Shown: in pieces, positions 1 through 6,841 of the stretch
Layout: every line of letters begins with the position of its first letter
How positions within the stretch are numbered: position 1 is the first letter of the stretch
Assembly (NCBI GenBank): GCA_012517645.1
Contig: JAAYUR010000526.1
Coordinates: 1 to 7,694 of the forward strand
Source of the DNA: Treponema sp.
GTDB taxonomy: Bacteria; Spirochaetota; Spirochaetia; Treponematales; UBA12059
Direction: 5' to 3'
Length of the DNA: 7,694 nucleotides
Position numbers and translations under genes: made by a program
The notes under the pieces: model-generated
Databases searched by the model: none
What the model was told of the DNA's origin: nothing
The model's input: only the letters and a program-made list of their open reading frames with translations

Positions 1-761
1 TCCAGGACTATATCGAAACCAACGGAGACGTGGTCAGCGACTCGGCGGTCAAGGTGTACCACTACATCTCCGGCCGGCTCGTGTCCCTGAAAGTCCCCTT
101 GGGCGGACGCGTGTCCAAGGGCGAAGTCCTGGCCGAGGTGGATCCCTCCACTCCGGGTTCCTCCTTCTCCCTGAATCCCGTCCTGGCCCCGATCTCGGGA
201 ACGGTCCTGTCCCTGCCCGCGGCGGTGGGCTCCTCGGTCGGATCCGGGACCGCGGTCGCGGAGATCGGAGTTCTCGAGGATGTGCAGGTCGAGGCCCGGA
301 TCCCGGAACGCTTTGTGGGCGTGCTCCGGACGGGGCTTACGGCCTCGGTGGCCCTGGAAGCCTATCCGAAAGTCACCTTCCCGGCCTCGGTCGTCCGGGT
401 TTCCCCGATCGTGGATCCCGTGTCCCGAACCAAGACCGTACGGTTGGCCTTCGACCGGCCGGACGGAAGGATCAACCCCGGAATGTTCGCCCGGATCCGC
501 CTGAACACCCTGGCCTATCCGGACCGTCTGATCGTGCGGGAGGACGCGGTCCGTACGGATTCCGAGGGGACCTTCGTGTTCGTCGTCCGTCCGGACTCCA
601 CGGTGGAGAAGCGCCGGGTCGCCCGGGGCGTCGCCGTGGACGGGACTGCGGAAATCGTCTCGGGCCTGGCCGAGGGGGAGACCGTAGTGGTGGAGGGGGC
701 CGCGGTCCTCTCCGACGGGGCGGCGGTTCGGGATATCGGCGCCCGGAAGGTCTCGCCATGA
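1..761 (+). CDS. RND efflux periplasmic adaptor (membrane fusion protein), 5'-truncated by window edge
   Basis: The frame is open from base 3, so the true start lies upstream; the GTG at 30 is an internal Val codon, not a start. About 252 residues are visible. In order they show a first lipoyl half-motif (about nt 70-150, ISGRL then GGRVSKGEVLAEVDP), a second lipoyl half (about nt 177-275, LAPISGTV then VGSGTAVAEI), a beta-barrel domain (to about nt 510, ending NPGMFARIRL) and a membrane-proximal domain (DAVRTDSEGTFVFVV, VEIVSGLAEGE-type repeats). This is the HlyD/AcrA-type layout of the periplasmic subunit that couples an RND pump to an outer-membrane channel. Only about ten residues separate the two lipoyl halves, so the usual long alpha-helical hairpin is absent. 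The stop overlaps the pump start by four bases (ATGA). Family assignment is firm; the exported substrate cannot be read from this sequence. Confidence 0.93.
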   Translation, partial: QDYIETNGDVVSDSAVKVYHYISGRLVSLKVPLGGRVSKGEVLAEVDPSTPGSSFSLNPVLAPISGTVLSLPAAVGSSVGSGTAVAEIGVLEDVQVEARIPERFVGVLRTGLTASVALEAYPKVTFPASVVRVSPIVDPVSRTKTVRLAFDRPDGRINPGMFARIRLNTLAYPDRLIVREDAVRTDSEGTFVFVVRPDSTVEKRRVARGVAVDGTAEIVSGLAEGETVVVEGAAVLSDGAAVRDIGARKVSP

Positions 762-3700
762 GCGTGGCCGACAGGGTCGTCGATCGGCCCGTGCTCATCT
801 CCATCGTCTTCGCGTTGGTGGCCGTGGTCGGGCTCTATACCTTGGGCGATCTGGCCCTGGATCTCATGCCCGAGAGCGAGATGCCCCGGCTGTCGGTTTC
901 CACGTCCTATGCCAAGGCCAGCCCGGAATCCGTGGAGAAGTCGGTGACCGCCGTCCTGGAAAGCGCCCTGGTCAACGTGAACGGCCTCAAGAAGGTAAGC
1001 TCCAGCTCCAGCGAGGGATCCAGCCGGATCACCTTGGAGTTCGCGTACGGCACGAACCTGGAGGACGCGACCAACGACATCCGGGACAAGCTGGACCGGG
1101 TCCGGAACGCCCTTCCGGACGGAGCGGGAAGTCCCCGGATCTTTCGGTTTGATCCGAACGCCATGCCCATCCTGCGCATCGCCGTCAGCGGAAAGCGCAG
1201 CTCCGAGGAGCTCAAGGAACTCGCGGAGGACTATATCGCTCCCCGCCTGGAACAGGTGGACGGCATCGCCCAGGCGGACGTAACCGGAGGCCGTGCGAAG
1301 ATCGTCCGGGTGGAGCTTTCCCAGAACCGCTTGGACGCCTACAACCTCACCCTGACCGGGGTGGCGGCAACCCTGGCGGGGCAGAACCTGGAGCTCGCCG
1401 GGGGCGCCATATCCGAGGGCACCCGGAACTATCTGGTCAGGACCACCGGAGAGTACAGGAGTCTCCGGCAGATCGCGGACACCGTTGTGGCCGACAAGGG
1501 CGGGTACGGGGTACGACTCTCCGACCTGGGAACCGTCACCGAAGGCTACCGGGACGAAACCCAGGCGGTGTACATCAACGGGGAACCCGGGGTCTACATC
1601 GCCCTCACGAAGGCCAGCGGCGCGAATTCCGTCCAGGCCGCGGACGGGGTCTACGCCAAGCTCGAGGAGATTCGGGGACTATTGCCCGCGGACGTGGATC
1701 TGCAGATCATATCCGACGACACCAAGCAGATCCGGGACACCATCGACAACCTGGTCTCCTCCGCCTATTGGGGCGCGGCCCTGGCCATGGGCATCCTCTT
1801 TCTATTCCTGCGGAGCGTGAAGAGCACGCTCATTATCGGGATCTCCATACCCCTGTCCCTGCTGGTAACCCTCCTGGCCATGTTCCTTGCCGGGATCACC
1901 CTGAACATGATGACCATGACCGGGCTTATCCTGGGGGTGGGCATGATCGTGGACGCGTCCATCGTGATCCTGGAGAACATCTACCAATACCGGGAGCGGG
2001 GAGCCAAGCCCTCGGTGTCCGCCGTGCTGGGCAGCCACGAGATGATCGCGGCCATCGTCTCCTCCAACCTCACCACGGTCTTCGTCTTCATTCCCGTGCT
2101 CTTCTTCAAGAACCGATTGGGGATGATCGGCCAGCTCTTTTCCCACATGATTTTCACCATCGTGATCGCTCTCCTGTCCAGCCTCCTTGTGTCGGTCTTC
2201 CTGATCCCCGTCCTGGCCGGCCGCTTCCTGCCCCTCTCGACCCGCCGGGAGAAGCCCCTGAGAAACCCCGTGCTCCGGGCTCTGGACGACGGGGCCGAGA
2301 AAGCCCTGCTTGCCCTGACCCGCGCCTATCGGTACGTCCTGGAAGGGGCGATCCGGCATCGACCGACCACGGTCCTCCTGGTGGCCGGATCCCTGGCTCT
2401 CAGCCTGGCCTTCATCCCCCGGATGAACATATCCCTCATGCCCCCCTCCACGGACGATTCGGTGAACGTGAACGTGACACTTCCCGTGGGAACCCGGCTG
2501 TCCGAGACCAAGGCCGTGCTCCTGGCCCTCCAGGAACGGACGGTCGCCGACGTCCGGGGCATCAAGAACCTCATCACCACCGCGGGGCGGGGCGGGAGCT
2601 CCTACCGGGGCCAGATGACGATCCAGTTGCCGCCCTTCGCCCGACGAATCGACGATTCCAACACGATCCGGCGCAAGCTTCGTTCCTATTTCCAGGATTA
2701 CCCGAACGCCTCGTTCTCGATCTCCCAGGGCCGATTCCAGGGCATGTCCGGAAGCGCAGATATCGACCTGGTCCTGCGGGTCCAGGACCTGGATTCCGGG
2801 ATGTCCGCGGCCCGGGGCATCGTGGACATCCTGAAGTCCCGGGTGCCCGACGTGGCGGATCCCTCCATCAGCCTGACCGAGGGACTGCCCCAGGTCGAGG
2901 TCGTGATCGACCGGGATCGGGCCTACTCCTTCGGGGTCAGCGTACAGGCCGCGGCTTCGGAGATCAGCGCCTCTTTGAACGGCGTCACCGCCACGACCTA
3001 CCGCAAGTCCGGACACGAGTACGACGTCGTGTTGATGCTGCAAGAGCCGGACCGGTCCAAGATACCCGACCTGCAGCGCATCTTCGTGAAAGGTTCCTCG
3101 GGGCGGGTGCCCGTGGCCAACTTCGCGTCCCTGGAGAAGAGCCTGGGGCCCGTGAGCATAGCCCGGGAAAACCAGAGCCGGGTCATCCATGTCACCGCGG
3201 ATATCGCCAGCGACGAGCGGCCCGACCGTGTGGAGGGAAAGATCCGCCAAGCCGTCGCGGAGTCCCTGATCCTGCCCGAAGGCGTAACCCTTTCCTACGA
3301 GGGCTCCTGGAAGAGCATCTCCGAGACCGGGGGTACCTTCATCCTGATCCTGACCATGGCCCTGCTCTTGGTCTTCGGGGTGATGGCCGGGCAGTACGAG
3401 TCCTTCAAGGATCCCTTCATCAACCTCTTCACCATTCCTCTGCTGGTGATCGGGGTGGTGGCGGTGTACGTGATATCCGGCCAGGCTTTGTCCACCTTCA
3501 CGGCCATCGGGGTGGTCATGCTGGTGGGGATCGTGGTGAACAACGGCATCGTCCTGGTGGACTACACGAATCTCCTGGTCCGCCGAGGGGTGCCCGTGCG
3601 GCGGGCCTGCGTGGAGGCGGGGGAGTCCCGGCTCCGGCCGGTGCTGATGACCACCCTGACGACCATTCTGGGCCTGATACCCATGGCCTTCTTCCCGGGG

Positions 3701-3844
3701 GAGAACTCCAGCATGATCCAGCCGATCGGACTTACCGTGATCGGAGGCCTCGCGTCCTCGACCTTCATCACCTTGTTCTTTATTCCCGTCCTGTACTCCT
3801 TTCTGAACGAGCGGCGCGGGCATTCCAAGAGGGAGGCGGCCTAG
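758..3844 (+). CDS. RND-superfamily efflux transporter, inner-membrane pump subunit (AcrB/HAE-1-like)
   Basis: This 1028-residue protein has the normal RND length and duplicated layout. TM1 is at about 11-29, a large periplasmic porter loop runs to about 335, TM2-6 follow to about 490, TM7 is at about 536-555, a second periplasmic loop runs to about 856, and TM8-12 lie at about 857-1013. TM4 carries GMIVDASIVILENI, with Asp399 where AcrB has Asp407; Ala400 replaces the second Asp. In TM10, VDYTN puts Asn938 at the AcrB Lys940 position. The proton relay is therefore a single-Asp type. By family knowledge it exports small molecules or lipophilic compounds by proton antiport, working with the adaptor encoded just upstream. 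The ATG at 758 is preceded by GGAAGG (745-750) and overlaps the adaptor stop, implying coupled translation. Drug, lipid or metal specificity cannot be assigned; a classic CusA metal-site pattern was not recognised. Confidence 0.96.
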   Translation: MSVADRVVDRPVLISIVFALVAVVGLYTLGDLALDLMPESEMPRLSVSTSYAKASPESVEKSVTAVLESALVNVNGLKKVSSSSSEGSSRITLEFAYGTNLEDATNDIRDKLDRVRNALPDGAGSPRIFRFDPNAMPILRIAVSGKRSSEELKELAEDYIAPRLEQVDGIAQADVTGGRAKIVRVELSQNRLDAYNLTLTGVAATLAGQNLELAGGAISEGTRNYLVRTTGEYRSLRQIADTVVADKGGYGVRLSDLGTVTEGYRDETQAVYINGEPGVYIALTKASGANSVQAADGVYAKLEEIRGLLPADVDLQIISDDTKQIRDTIDNLVSSAYWGAALAMGILFLFLRSVKSTLIIGISIPLSLLVTLLAMFLAGITLNMMTMTGLILGVGMIVDASIVILENIYQYRERGAKPSVSAVLGSHEMIAAIVSSNLTTVFVFIPVLFFKNRLGMIGQLFSHMIFTIVIALLSSLLVSVFLIPVLAGRFLPLSTRREKPLRNPVLRALDDGAEKALLALTRAYRYVLEGAIRHRPTTVLLVAGSLALSLAFIPRMNISLMPPSTDDSVNVNVTLPVGTRLSETKAVLLALQERTVADVRGIKNLITTAGRGGSSYRGQMTIQLPPFARRIDDSNTIRRKLRSYFQDYPNASFSISQGRFQGMSGSADIDLVLRVQDLDSGMSAARGIVDILKSRVPDVADPSISLTEGLPQVEVVIDRDRAYSFGVSVQAAASEISASLNGVTATTYRKSGHEYDVVLMLQEPDRSKIPDLQRIFVKGSSGRVPVANFASLEKSLGPVSIARENQSRVIHVTADIASDERPDRVEGKIRQAVAESLILPEGVTLSYEGSWKSISETGGTFILILTMALLLVFGVMAGQYESFKDPFINLFTIPLLVIGVVAVYVISGQALSTFTAIGVVMLVGIVVNNGIVLVDYTNLLVRRGVPVRRACVEAGESRLRPVLMTTLTTILGLIPMAFFPGENSSMIQPIGLTVIGGLASSTFITLFFIPVLYSFLNERRGHSKREAA

Positions 3845-3845
3845 C

Positions 3846-4130
3846 ATGAAGCGTCTCGAGGTGATCGCGAACCGGTCCGTTCAGGACGACCTGCTGGAAG
3901 CCCTGGAGGGCGCCCTGCCGAATTTCTACTACTCCGTCGTGCCCCTCGTGCACGGCCGGGGCCGCCAGAAGCGGAAGCTCGGGACCGCCACCTGGCCGGA
4001 GGAGAACTTCCTCCTCCTGGCGTACCTTCCGGACGAGGCCTGCGGGACGGCCCGGGAGGTCGTGGCCCGGATCAAGGCGCGGTTTCCCAAGGAGGGGATC
4101 AAGGTCTTTTCGGTTTCCGCAGACGAGTGA
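3846..4130 (+). CDS. Small PII-like, RND-transporter-associated protein (94 aa)
   Basis: The gene starts one base after the pump stop, with a purine-rich GGGAGG site at 3831-3836, so it very likely belongs to the same operon. The 94-residue product has no signal peptide or membrane segment and should be cytoplasmic. The order reads as beta (KRLEVIANRSV), helix (QDDLLEALEGAL), beta (FYYSVVPLVHG), a basic loop (GRGRQKRKLGT), beta (ENFLLLAYL), helix (AREVVARIKARF), beta (GIKVFSVS). This is the double beta-alpha-beta pattern of ferredoxin-like/PII proteins. The WPEENFLLLAYL stretch and the genomic place resemble small transporter-associated proteins I recall as the PG0541 family, and the DUF3240 proteins near metal RND pumps; this is from memory, not a search. 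A role as a cytosolic sensor or regulator of the pump is inference. That it is a real gene is well supported by position and RBS. Confidence 0.85.
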   Translation: MKRLEVIANRSVQDDLLEALEGALPNFYYSVVPLVHGRGRQKRKLGTATWPEENFLLLAYLPDEACGTAREVVARIKARFPKEGIKVFSVSADE

Positions 4131-4152
4131 ACGGCTCGATTCCCAAGACTGA

Positions 4153-4344
4153 ACCACAGAGACACGGAGGCACAGAGATAGGAGGGAGATGCAATTATTG
4201 ATAGGATATCGGGATTTTAAAGATCCACAGGAGATGGCAATGCTATGTTCCTCCCTCGACGAATCTTGATCATTCGTATCTTATCTAGATCATCCCTTCC
4301 TGTTTCCTCCCGTTTTCCCTCTGTGTTCTCTGTGCCTCTGTGGT
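4153..4344. repeat. Imperfect fold-back repeat with CTCTGTG-type terminal inverted arms (MITE-like or REP-like)
   Basis: The left arm (4153-4177, starting ACCACAGAGACACGG) is the imperfect reverse complement of the right arm (4319-4344, ending TGTGCCTCTGTGGT). The arms match over about 25 bases with three or four mismatches and a one-base gap. The symmetry continues inward more loosely: the reverse complement of about 4199-4224 resembles 4262-4290 (shared TATC/CTTATC blocks). The whole 190 bp could therefore fold as one long hairpin. A degenerate extra copy of the end (CCTCCGTGGTGA, 4363-4374) follows. No transposase is encoded. From memory, intergenic repeats rich in CACAGAG/CTCTGTG recur in many environmental bacterial genomes. 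Mobility here is inferred, and no target-site duplication was recognised. Confidence 0.72.
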
Positions 4345-4392
4345 GGAATTTTTCTCTCAGGTCCTCCGTGGTGAGTCCTGGGTTTTTCTCTC

Positions 4393-4421
4393 TTGCCTCT
4401 TCCCGAAAGTCGGGGTATTAT
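4393..4421 (+). promoter_or_regulatory. Putative sigma70-type promoter of asd
   Basis: A -35-like TTGCCT (4393-4398) and a -10-like TATTAT (4416-4421) are separated by exactly 17 bp. They match the consensus at 4/6 and 5/6 positions. Transcription would begin near 4428, giving a leader of about 50 bases before the GTG start. The site lies just outside the fold-back repeat, in AT-richer DNA than the genes. This is a pattern match only. Confidence 0.55.
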
Positions 4422-4447
4422 AGCTCACCAGATGATGAGTAGCCTAT

Positions 4448-4459
4448 ATCCTATAGGAT
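4448..4459. promoter_or_regulatory. Perfect 12-bp palindrome in the asd leader
   Basis: ATCCTATAGGAT is self-complementary and sits between the predicted transcription start and the AGGAGG ribosome-binding site (4463-4468). It could be an operator or a small leader hairpin, but it is short and AT-rich, so chance is possible. The leader is far too short for a lysine riboswitch. Confidence 0.3.
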
Positions 4460-4478
4460 TTTAGGAGGGGGAATCGCC

Positions 4479-5492
4479 GTGAAGCAGTATAGAGTTGCCG
4501 TAGTCGGGGCGATGGGCGCCGTGGGCACCGAGATGATCAAGACCCTGGAGCAACGGAATTATCCCGTCTCCGAGCTGGTGCCCCTGGACATCCCGGCCAA
4601 CGCCGGGAAGACCGTGACCTTCCGGGGTTCCCCGGTCCAGGTCCGGGCGGCCCAGGAGGGGGCGTTCCGGGGTGTGGACGTGGCCATCTTCTCCGCCGGG
4701 GCGGACGCGAGCAAGGTCCTGGCCCCCCTAGCCGCCTCCGAGGGCGCGATCGTGGTGGACAACTCCAGCCAGTGGCGCATGGACCCCTCGGTCCCCCTGG
4801 TGGTGCCCGAGGTCAACCCCCAAGCCCTGGACGGCCATAAGGGGATCATCGCCAACCCCAACTGCTCGACGATCCAGATGCTGGTGGCCCTGAAGCCCAT
4901 CCACGACGCCTACAAGATCAAGCGGGTGGTCGTCTCCACCTACCAGGCCGTCTCCGGCACCGGCGGCGCGGCCATCGCGGAGCTCACCGCCCAGGCCAAG
5001 GCCTTCGCTTCGGGCCGGCCCGTCACCTCCAAGATCTATCCCCGGCAGATCCTCTTCAACGCCCTGCCCAATATCGACGTCTTCCTGGACAACGGGTACA
5101 CCAAGGAAGAGATGAAGATGGTCAACGAGACCAAGAAGATCCTGGATCCGGCCATCGAGGTCTGCCCGACCGCCGTCCGGGTGGCCGTGTACCGGGGCCA
5201 CTCCGAGGCGGTCAACGTCCAGACCGAGCGGCCCTTCACCCTGCCGGACGTCCGGACCCTCCTGGAAAAGGCCCCGGGGGTGAAGGTGATGGACGATCCG
5301 TCCAAGCTGGTCTACCCGACCGCCCTGGACGCGGACGGGAAGGACGAGGTCTTCGTGGGACGTCTGCGCCTGGACCCGACGGTGCCCAACGGCCTCAACT
5401 TCTGGGTGGTCTCGGACAACCTCCGCAAGGGCGCGGCCCTGAACGCCGTGCAGATCGCGGAGGTCCTCATCCAGCGGGGACTCCTGCGCTAG
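4479..5492 (+). CDS. asd: Aspartate-semialdehyde dehydrogenase
   Basis: This cytoplasmic enzyme reduces aspartyl phosphate to aspartate semialdehyde with NADPH, the branch point to lysine/diaminopimelate, threonine and methionine. The 337 residues begin with the nucleotide-binding loop GAMGAVG (10-16). They contain the NSSQWRMD segment (95-102) and the catalytic Cys129 in ANPNCSTIQ. The other active-site residues align with the E. coli set: Gln156 in YQAVSG, Arg234 and His241, with the Arg-His spacing of seven preserved. The C-terminal SDNLRKGAALNAVQIAE (312-328) is typical. Length fits the shorter, Gram-positive-like branch rather than the roughly 367-residue enterobacterial form. The start is GTG, chosen because it has a strong AGGAGG site at 4463-4468 and matches the expected N-terminus. 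The gene has its own promoter and terminator and looks monocistronic; no other biosynthetic gene of the pathway is adjacent. Confidence 0.98.
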   Translation: MKQYRVAVVGAMGAVGTEMIKTLEQRNYPVSELVPLDIPANAGKTVTFRGSPVQVRAAQEGAFRGVDVAIFSAGADASKVLAPLAASEGAIVVDNSSQWRMDPSVPLVVPEVNPQALDGHKGIIANPNCSTIQMLVALKPIHDAYKIKRVVVSTYQAVSGTGGAAIAELTAQAKAFASGRPVTSKIYPRQILFNALPNIDVFLDNGYTKEEMKMVNETKKILDPAIEVCPTAVRVAVYRGHSEAVNVQTERPFTLPDVRTLLEKAPGVKVMDDPSKLVYPTALDADGKDEVFVGRLRLDPTVPNGLNFWVVSDNLRKGAALNAVQIAEVLIQRGLLR

Positions 5493-5515
5493 GAATTCAA
5501 CGGCTTAAAGTTCCG

Positions 5516-5560
5516 GGCCGGGACGCCGTCGCCTCCCTGATGCGGCGTCCCGGCCGTTTT
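5516..5560 (+). terminator. Strong intrinsic terminator of asd
   Basis: A perfect 13-bp GC-rich stem (5516-5528 pairing with 5543-5555, GGCCGGGACGCCG on the left) encloses a 14-base loop. It is followed within one base by TTTTATTGTT. It begins 23 bases after the asd stop codon and should end that transcript efficiently. Confidence 0.93.
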
Positions 5561-5586
5561 ATTGTTCCGGGGCGTCCAGGTCGAAC

Positions 5587-5607
5587 TCGGGGCCGCGCTG
5601 GCCCCGA
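5587..5607. other. Small GC hairpin in the asd-to-barrel intergenic region
   Basis: TCGGGGCC (5587-5594) pairs with GGCCCCGA (5600-5607) around a five-base loop. No T-run follows on either strand, so it is not a clear terminator. It lies downstream of the asd terminator and upstream of the next promoter. Its role is unknown, and chance is quite possible at this GC content. Confidence 0.3.
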
Positions 5608-5672
5608 TGAGCCGCCGGCGGCGGGAAACGGAGAAGAGTGGATCGTGGCTCCGTTGCTTTTACCTAAGCGCA

Positions 5673-5696
5673 ATATTAACATATTAGTAATATAAT
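5673..5696 (+). promoter_or_regulatory. AT-rich promoter/operator island before the outer-membrane barrel gene
   Basis: A perfect -10 hexamer TATAAT (5691-5696) lies in a sharply AT-rich stretch within GC-rich DNA. No good -35 is found at 16-18 bp, but a TTGCTT occurs further up at 5654-5659. The hexamer ATATTA occurs twice as a direct repeat (5673-5678 and 5681-5686), and its inverse TAATAT is at 5688-5693 overlapping the -10, which could be a regulator site. If this -10 is used, the leader is only about 14 bases, just enough to include the GGAGG ribosome-binding site (5706-5710). Confidence 0.5.
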
Positions 5697-5716
5697 CGAT
5701 ATCCCGGAGGCAGCCG

Positions 5717-6835
5717 ATGAAGCGCACCTCAGTCGTACTCTTGATCGCCGCCTCCCTCCTTTCCCCGGTCCACGCGGAATTCTCGAACTTCACCTTTATC
5801 GCCCCACGGTTCAACTTCCGTATCCTCGGGGGCCCGCCCGTCCCGACGGGGGCGGATGTCGAGATCCGCTTCCCCCTTTCCGAGTCGGGCGGTGCTCCCC
5901 TGGCCCTGTCCCTGCGCCTGGGGGCCGGCTACGAGGACGGCAAGCTGGTCCGGGATCCCCTCGACGGGAATCCGATCCCCGCGCCGGCGACCTTCGACGA
6001 TCCCGCCCGGTTCGACGCCCCGAACGCCCAGTGGGACATCGGCGTGGTGCTGGGATTGATCCGAGGCTCCGTCGGAAACCGGCTCGAGGCCTTTTTGCTG
6101 TATCGGGGCCGCTGGGACGTATACCGCGGCGGCTTTTCCACGGCGGTCTTCCCGGATGCCCGGGGAATCTTCGGCACGGCCCTGTTGGCGGGCCTGGGGT
6201 ACGACTCTGTCCGCGACCTCGGCCGCGGCCTCGACACGGGGGCGGCCGCGGAGGCTTCCGTGGAATGGGGGCCCGGGTTCCTGGCCTCCGGGTTCGGCCC
6301 CGTGGAGTACCTCCGGTTCAACGTGTCCGTCCGGGGCTACCTTCCCCTCGTTCCGGAGCGGTCCGCGCTCTTCCCGATCCTGGCTCCCCAACTCTCCGCC
6401 CGGGTCTCCGCGGACGCCGCCTTCGGCCCGGACCAGCCCCTCTTCATTCTACAGAGCTTCGGGGGACGCTACGAAGGCCGGGCTCTGGCGGGAGAGGTAA
6501 GGGGCTATCCCACCCGAGCCTACGACGCCTCCCTCAAGGCCTACGGCAACCTGGAGCTCCGGATATTCGGCCCCGCCCTCGGTCCGGCGGCTCCCGTGGT
6601 CCTGGGATTCCTGGACGCCGGCTGGTATTCCGGACTGCACAAATCCCCGACCTACGGGGACGCTTCCGGCACCCTGGCCTCCGCCGGGGCGGGTCTGGCC
6701 CTCGGTCTCGGCCCGGCATTCCACGGCGGAGTCTATTGGGGAATCCTGTTCCCCGGCGACGATCCGCTGTTCCCGGTCTACGTGACCGGGGGCGGCCGGG
6801 GCTTCTTCTCGGCGATGTTCACCCTGCATTTTTGA
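5717..6835 (+). CDS. Secreted outer-membrane beta-barrel, Omp85/surface-antigen-like, without POTRA domains
   Basis: The 372-residue product has a clear Sec signal peptide (KR, hydrophobic 5-17, likely cleavage after SPVHA at 20). It has no lipobox, so it is predicted to be an outer-membrane or periplasmic protein. The rest is alternating, Gly/aromatic-rich beta sequence ending in Phe (SAMFTLHF), the usual barrel end signal. Landmarks occur in the order seen in Omp85/bacterial surface antigen barrels: GLGYDSVRD (159-167), SVRGYLPL (204-211), GG then EVRGY (249-264, the family's VRGY loop motif), NLELRI (278-283), GFLDAG (297-302) and SAGAGLAL (322-329). The mature part, about 350 residues, is the size of a 16-strand barrel alone, leaving no room for POTRA repeats. 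The ATG has GGAGG six bases upstream. The specific job is unknown; a plain porin-like barrel is the alternative. Confidence 0.85.
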   Translation: MKRTSVVLLIAASLLSPVHAEFSNFTFIAPRFNFRILGGPPVPTGADVEIRFPLSESGGAPLALSLRLGAGYEDGKLVRDPLDGNPIPAPATFDDPARFDAPNAQWDIGVVLGLIRGSVGNRLEAFLLYRGRWDVYRGGFSTAVFPDARGIFGTALLAGLGYDSVRDLGRGLDTGAAAEASVEWGPGFLASGFGPVEYLRFNVSVRGYLPLVPERSALFPILAPQLSARVSADAAFGPDQPLFILQSFGGRYEGRALAGEVRGYPTRAYDASLKAYGNLELRIFGPALGPAAPVVLGFLDAGWYSGLHKSPTYGDASGTLASAGAGLALGLGPAFHGGVYWGILFPGDDPLFPVYVTGGGRGFFSAMFTLHF

Positions 6836-6841
6836 AAGGCC

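Larger units (their letters stand above)
4131..4478. other. 348-bp intergenic region between the efflux operon and asd
   Basis: No convincing gene lies here. Base composition falls well below the GC of the flanking genes. The left and central part is a fold-back repeat (4153-4344). Its right arm is followed closely by a T5 run (4349-4353), so the element might also stop transcripts from the efflux operon. The right part holds the asd promoter, a 12-bp palindrome and the ribosome-binding site. The only open frame of note (4245-4442, 65 codons) runs across the repeat arm and encodes low-complexity Ser/Phe-rich sequence, so it is not called. Confidence 0.8.

Noticed and set aside
30..32. GTG at 30 as start of the adaptor gene.
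   Set aside because: The frame stays open upstream to the window edge with adaptor-like sequence (DYIETNGD), and no ribosome-binding site precedes the GTG.
1768..3849. Very long alternate-frame ORF (693 codons, + strand) and a matching antisense ORF (681 codons, 1802-3847) inside the pump gene.
   Set aside because: Both are Gly/Pro/Arg/His-rich low-complexity shadows caused by GC-rich codon use. The pump frame has full-length RND domains, so dual coding is not supported.
4245..4442. A 65-codon ORF in the gap before asd.
   Set aside because: It crosses the right arm of the fold-back repeat and the promoter, has no good ribosome-binding site and encodes Ser/Phe-rich sequence with no recognisable domain.
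4422..4478. Lysine riboswitch upstream of asd.
   Set aside because: The predicted leader is about 50 bases, far too short for that riboswitch, and no multi-stem junction is apparent.
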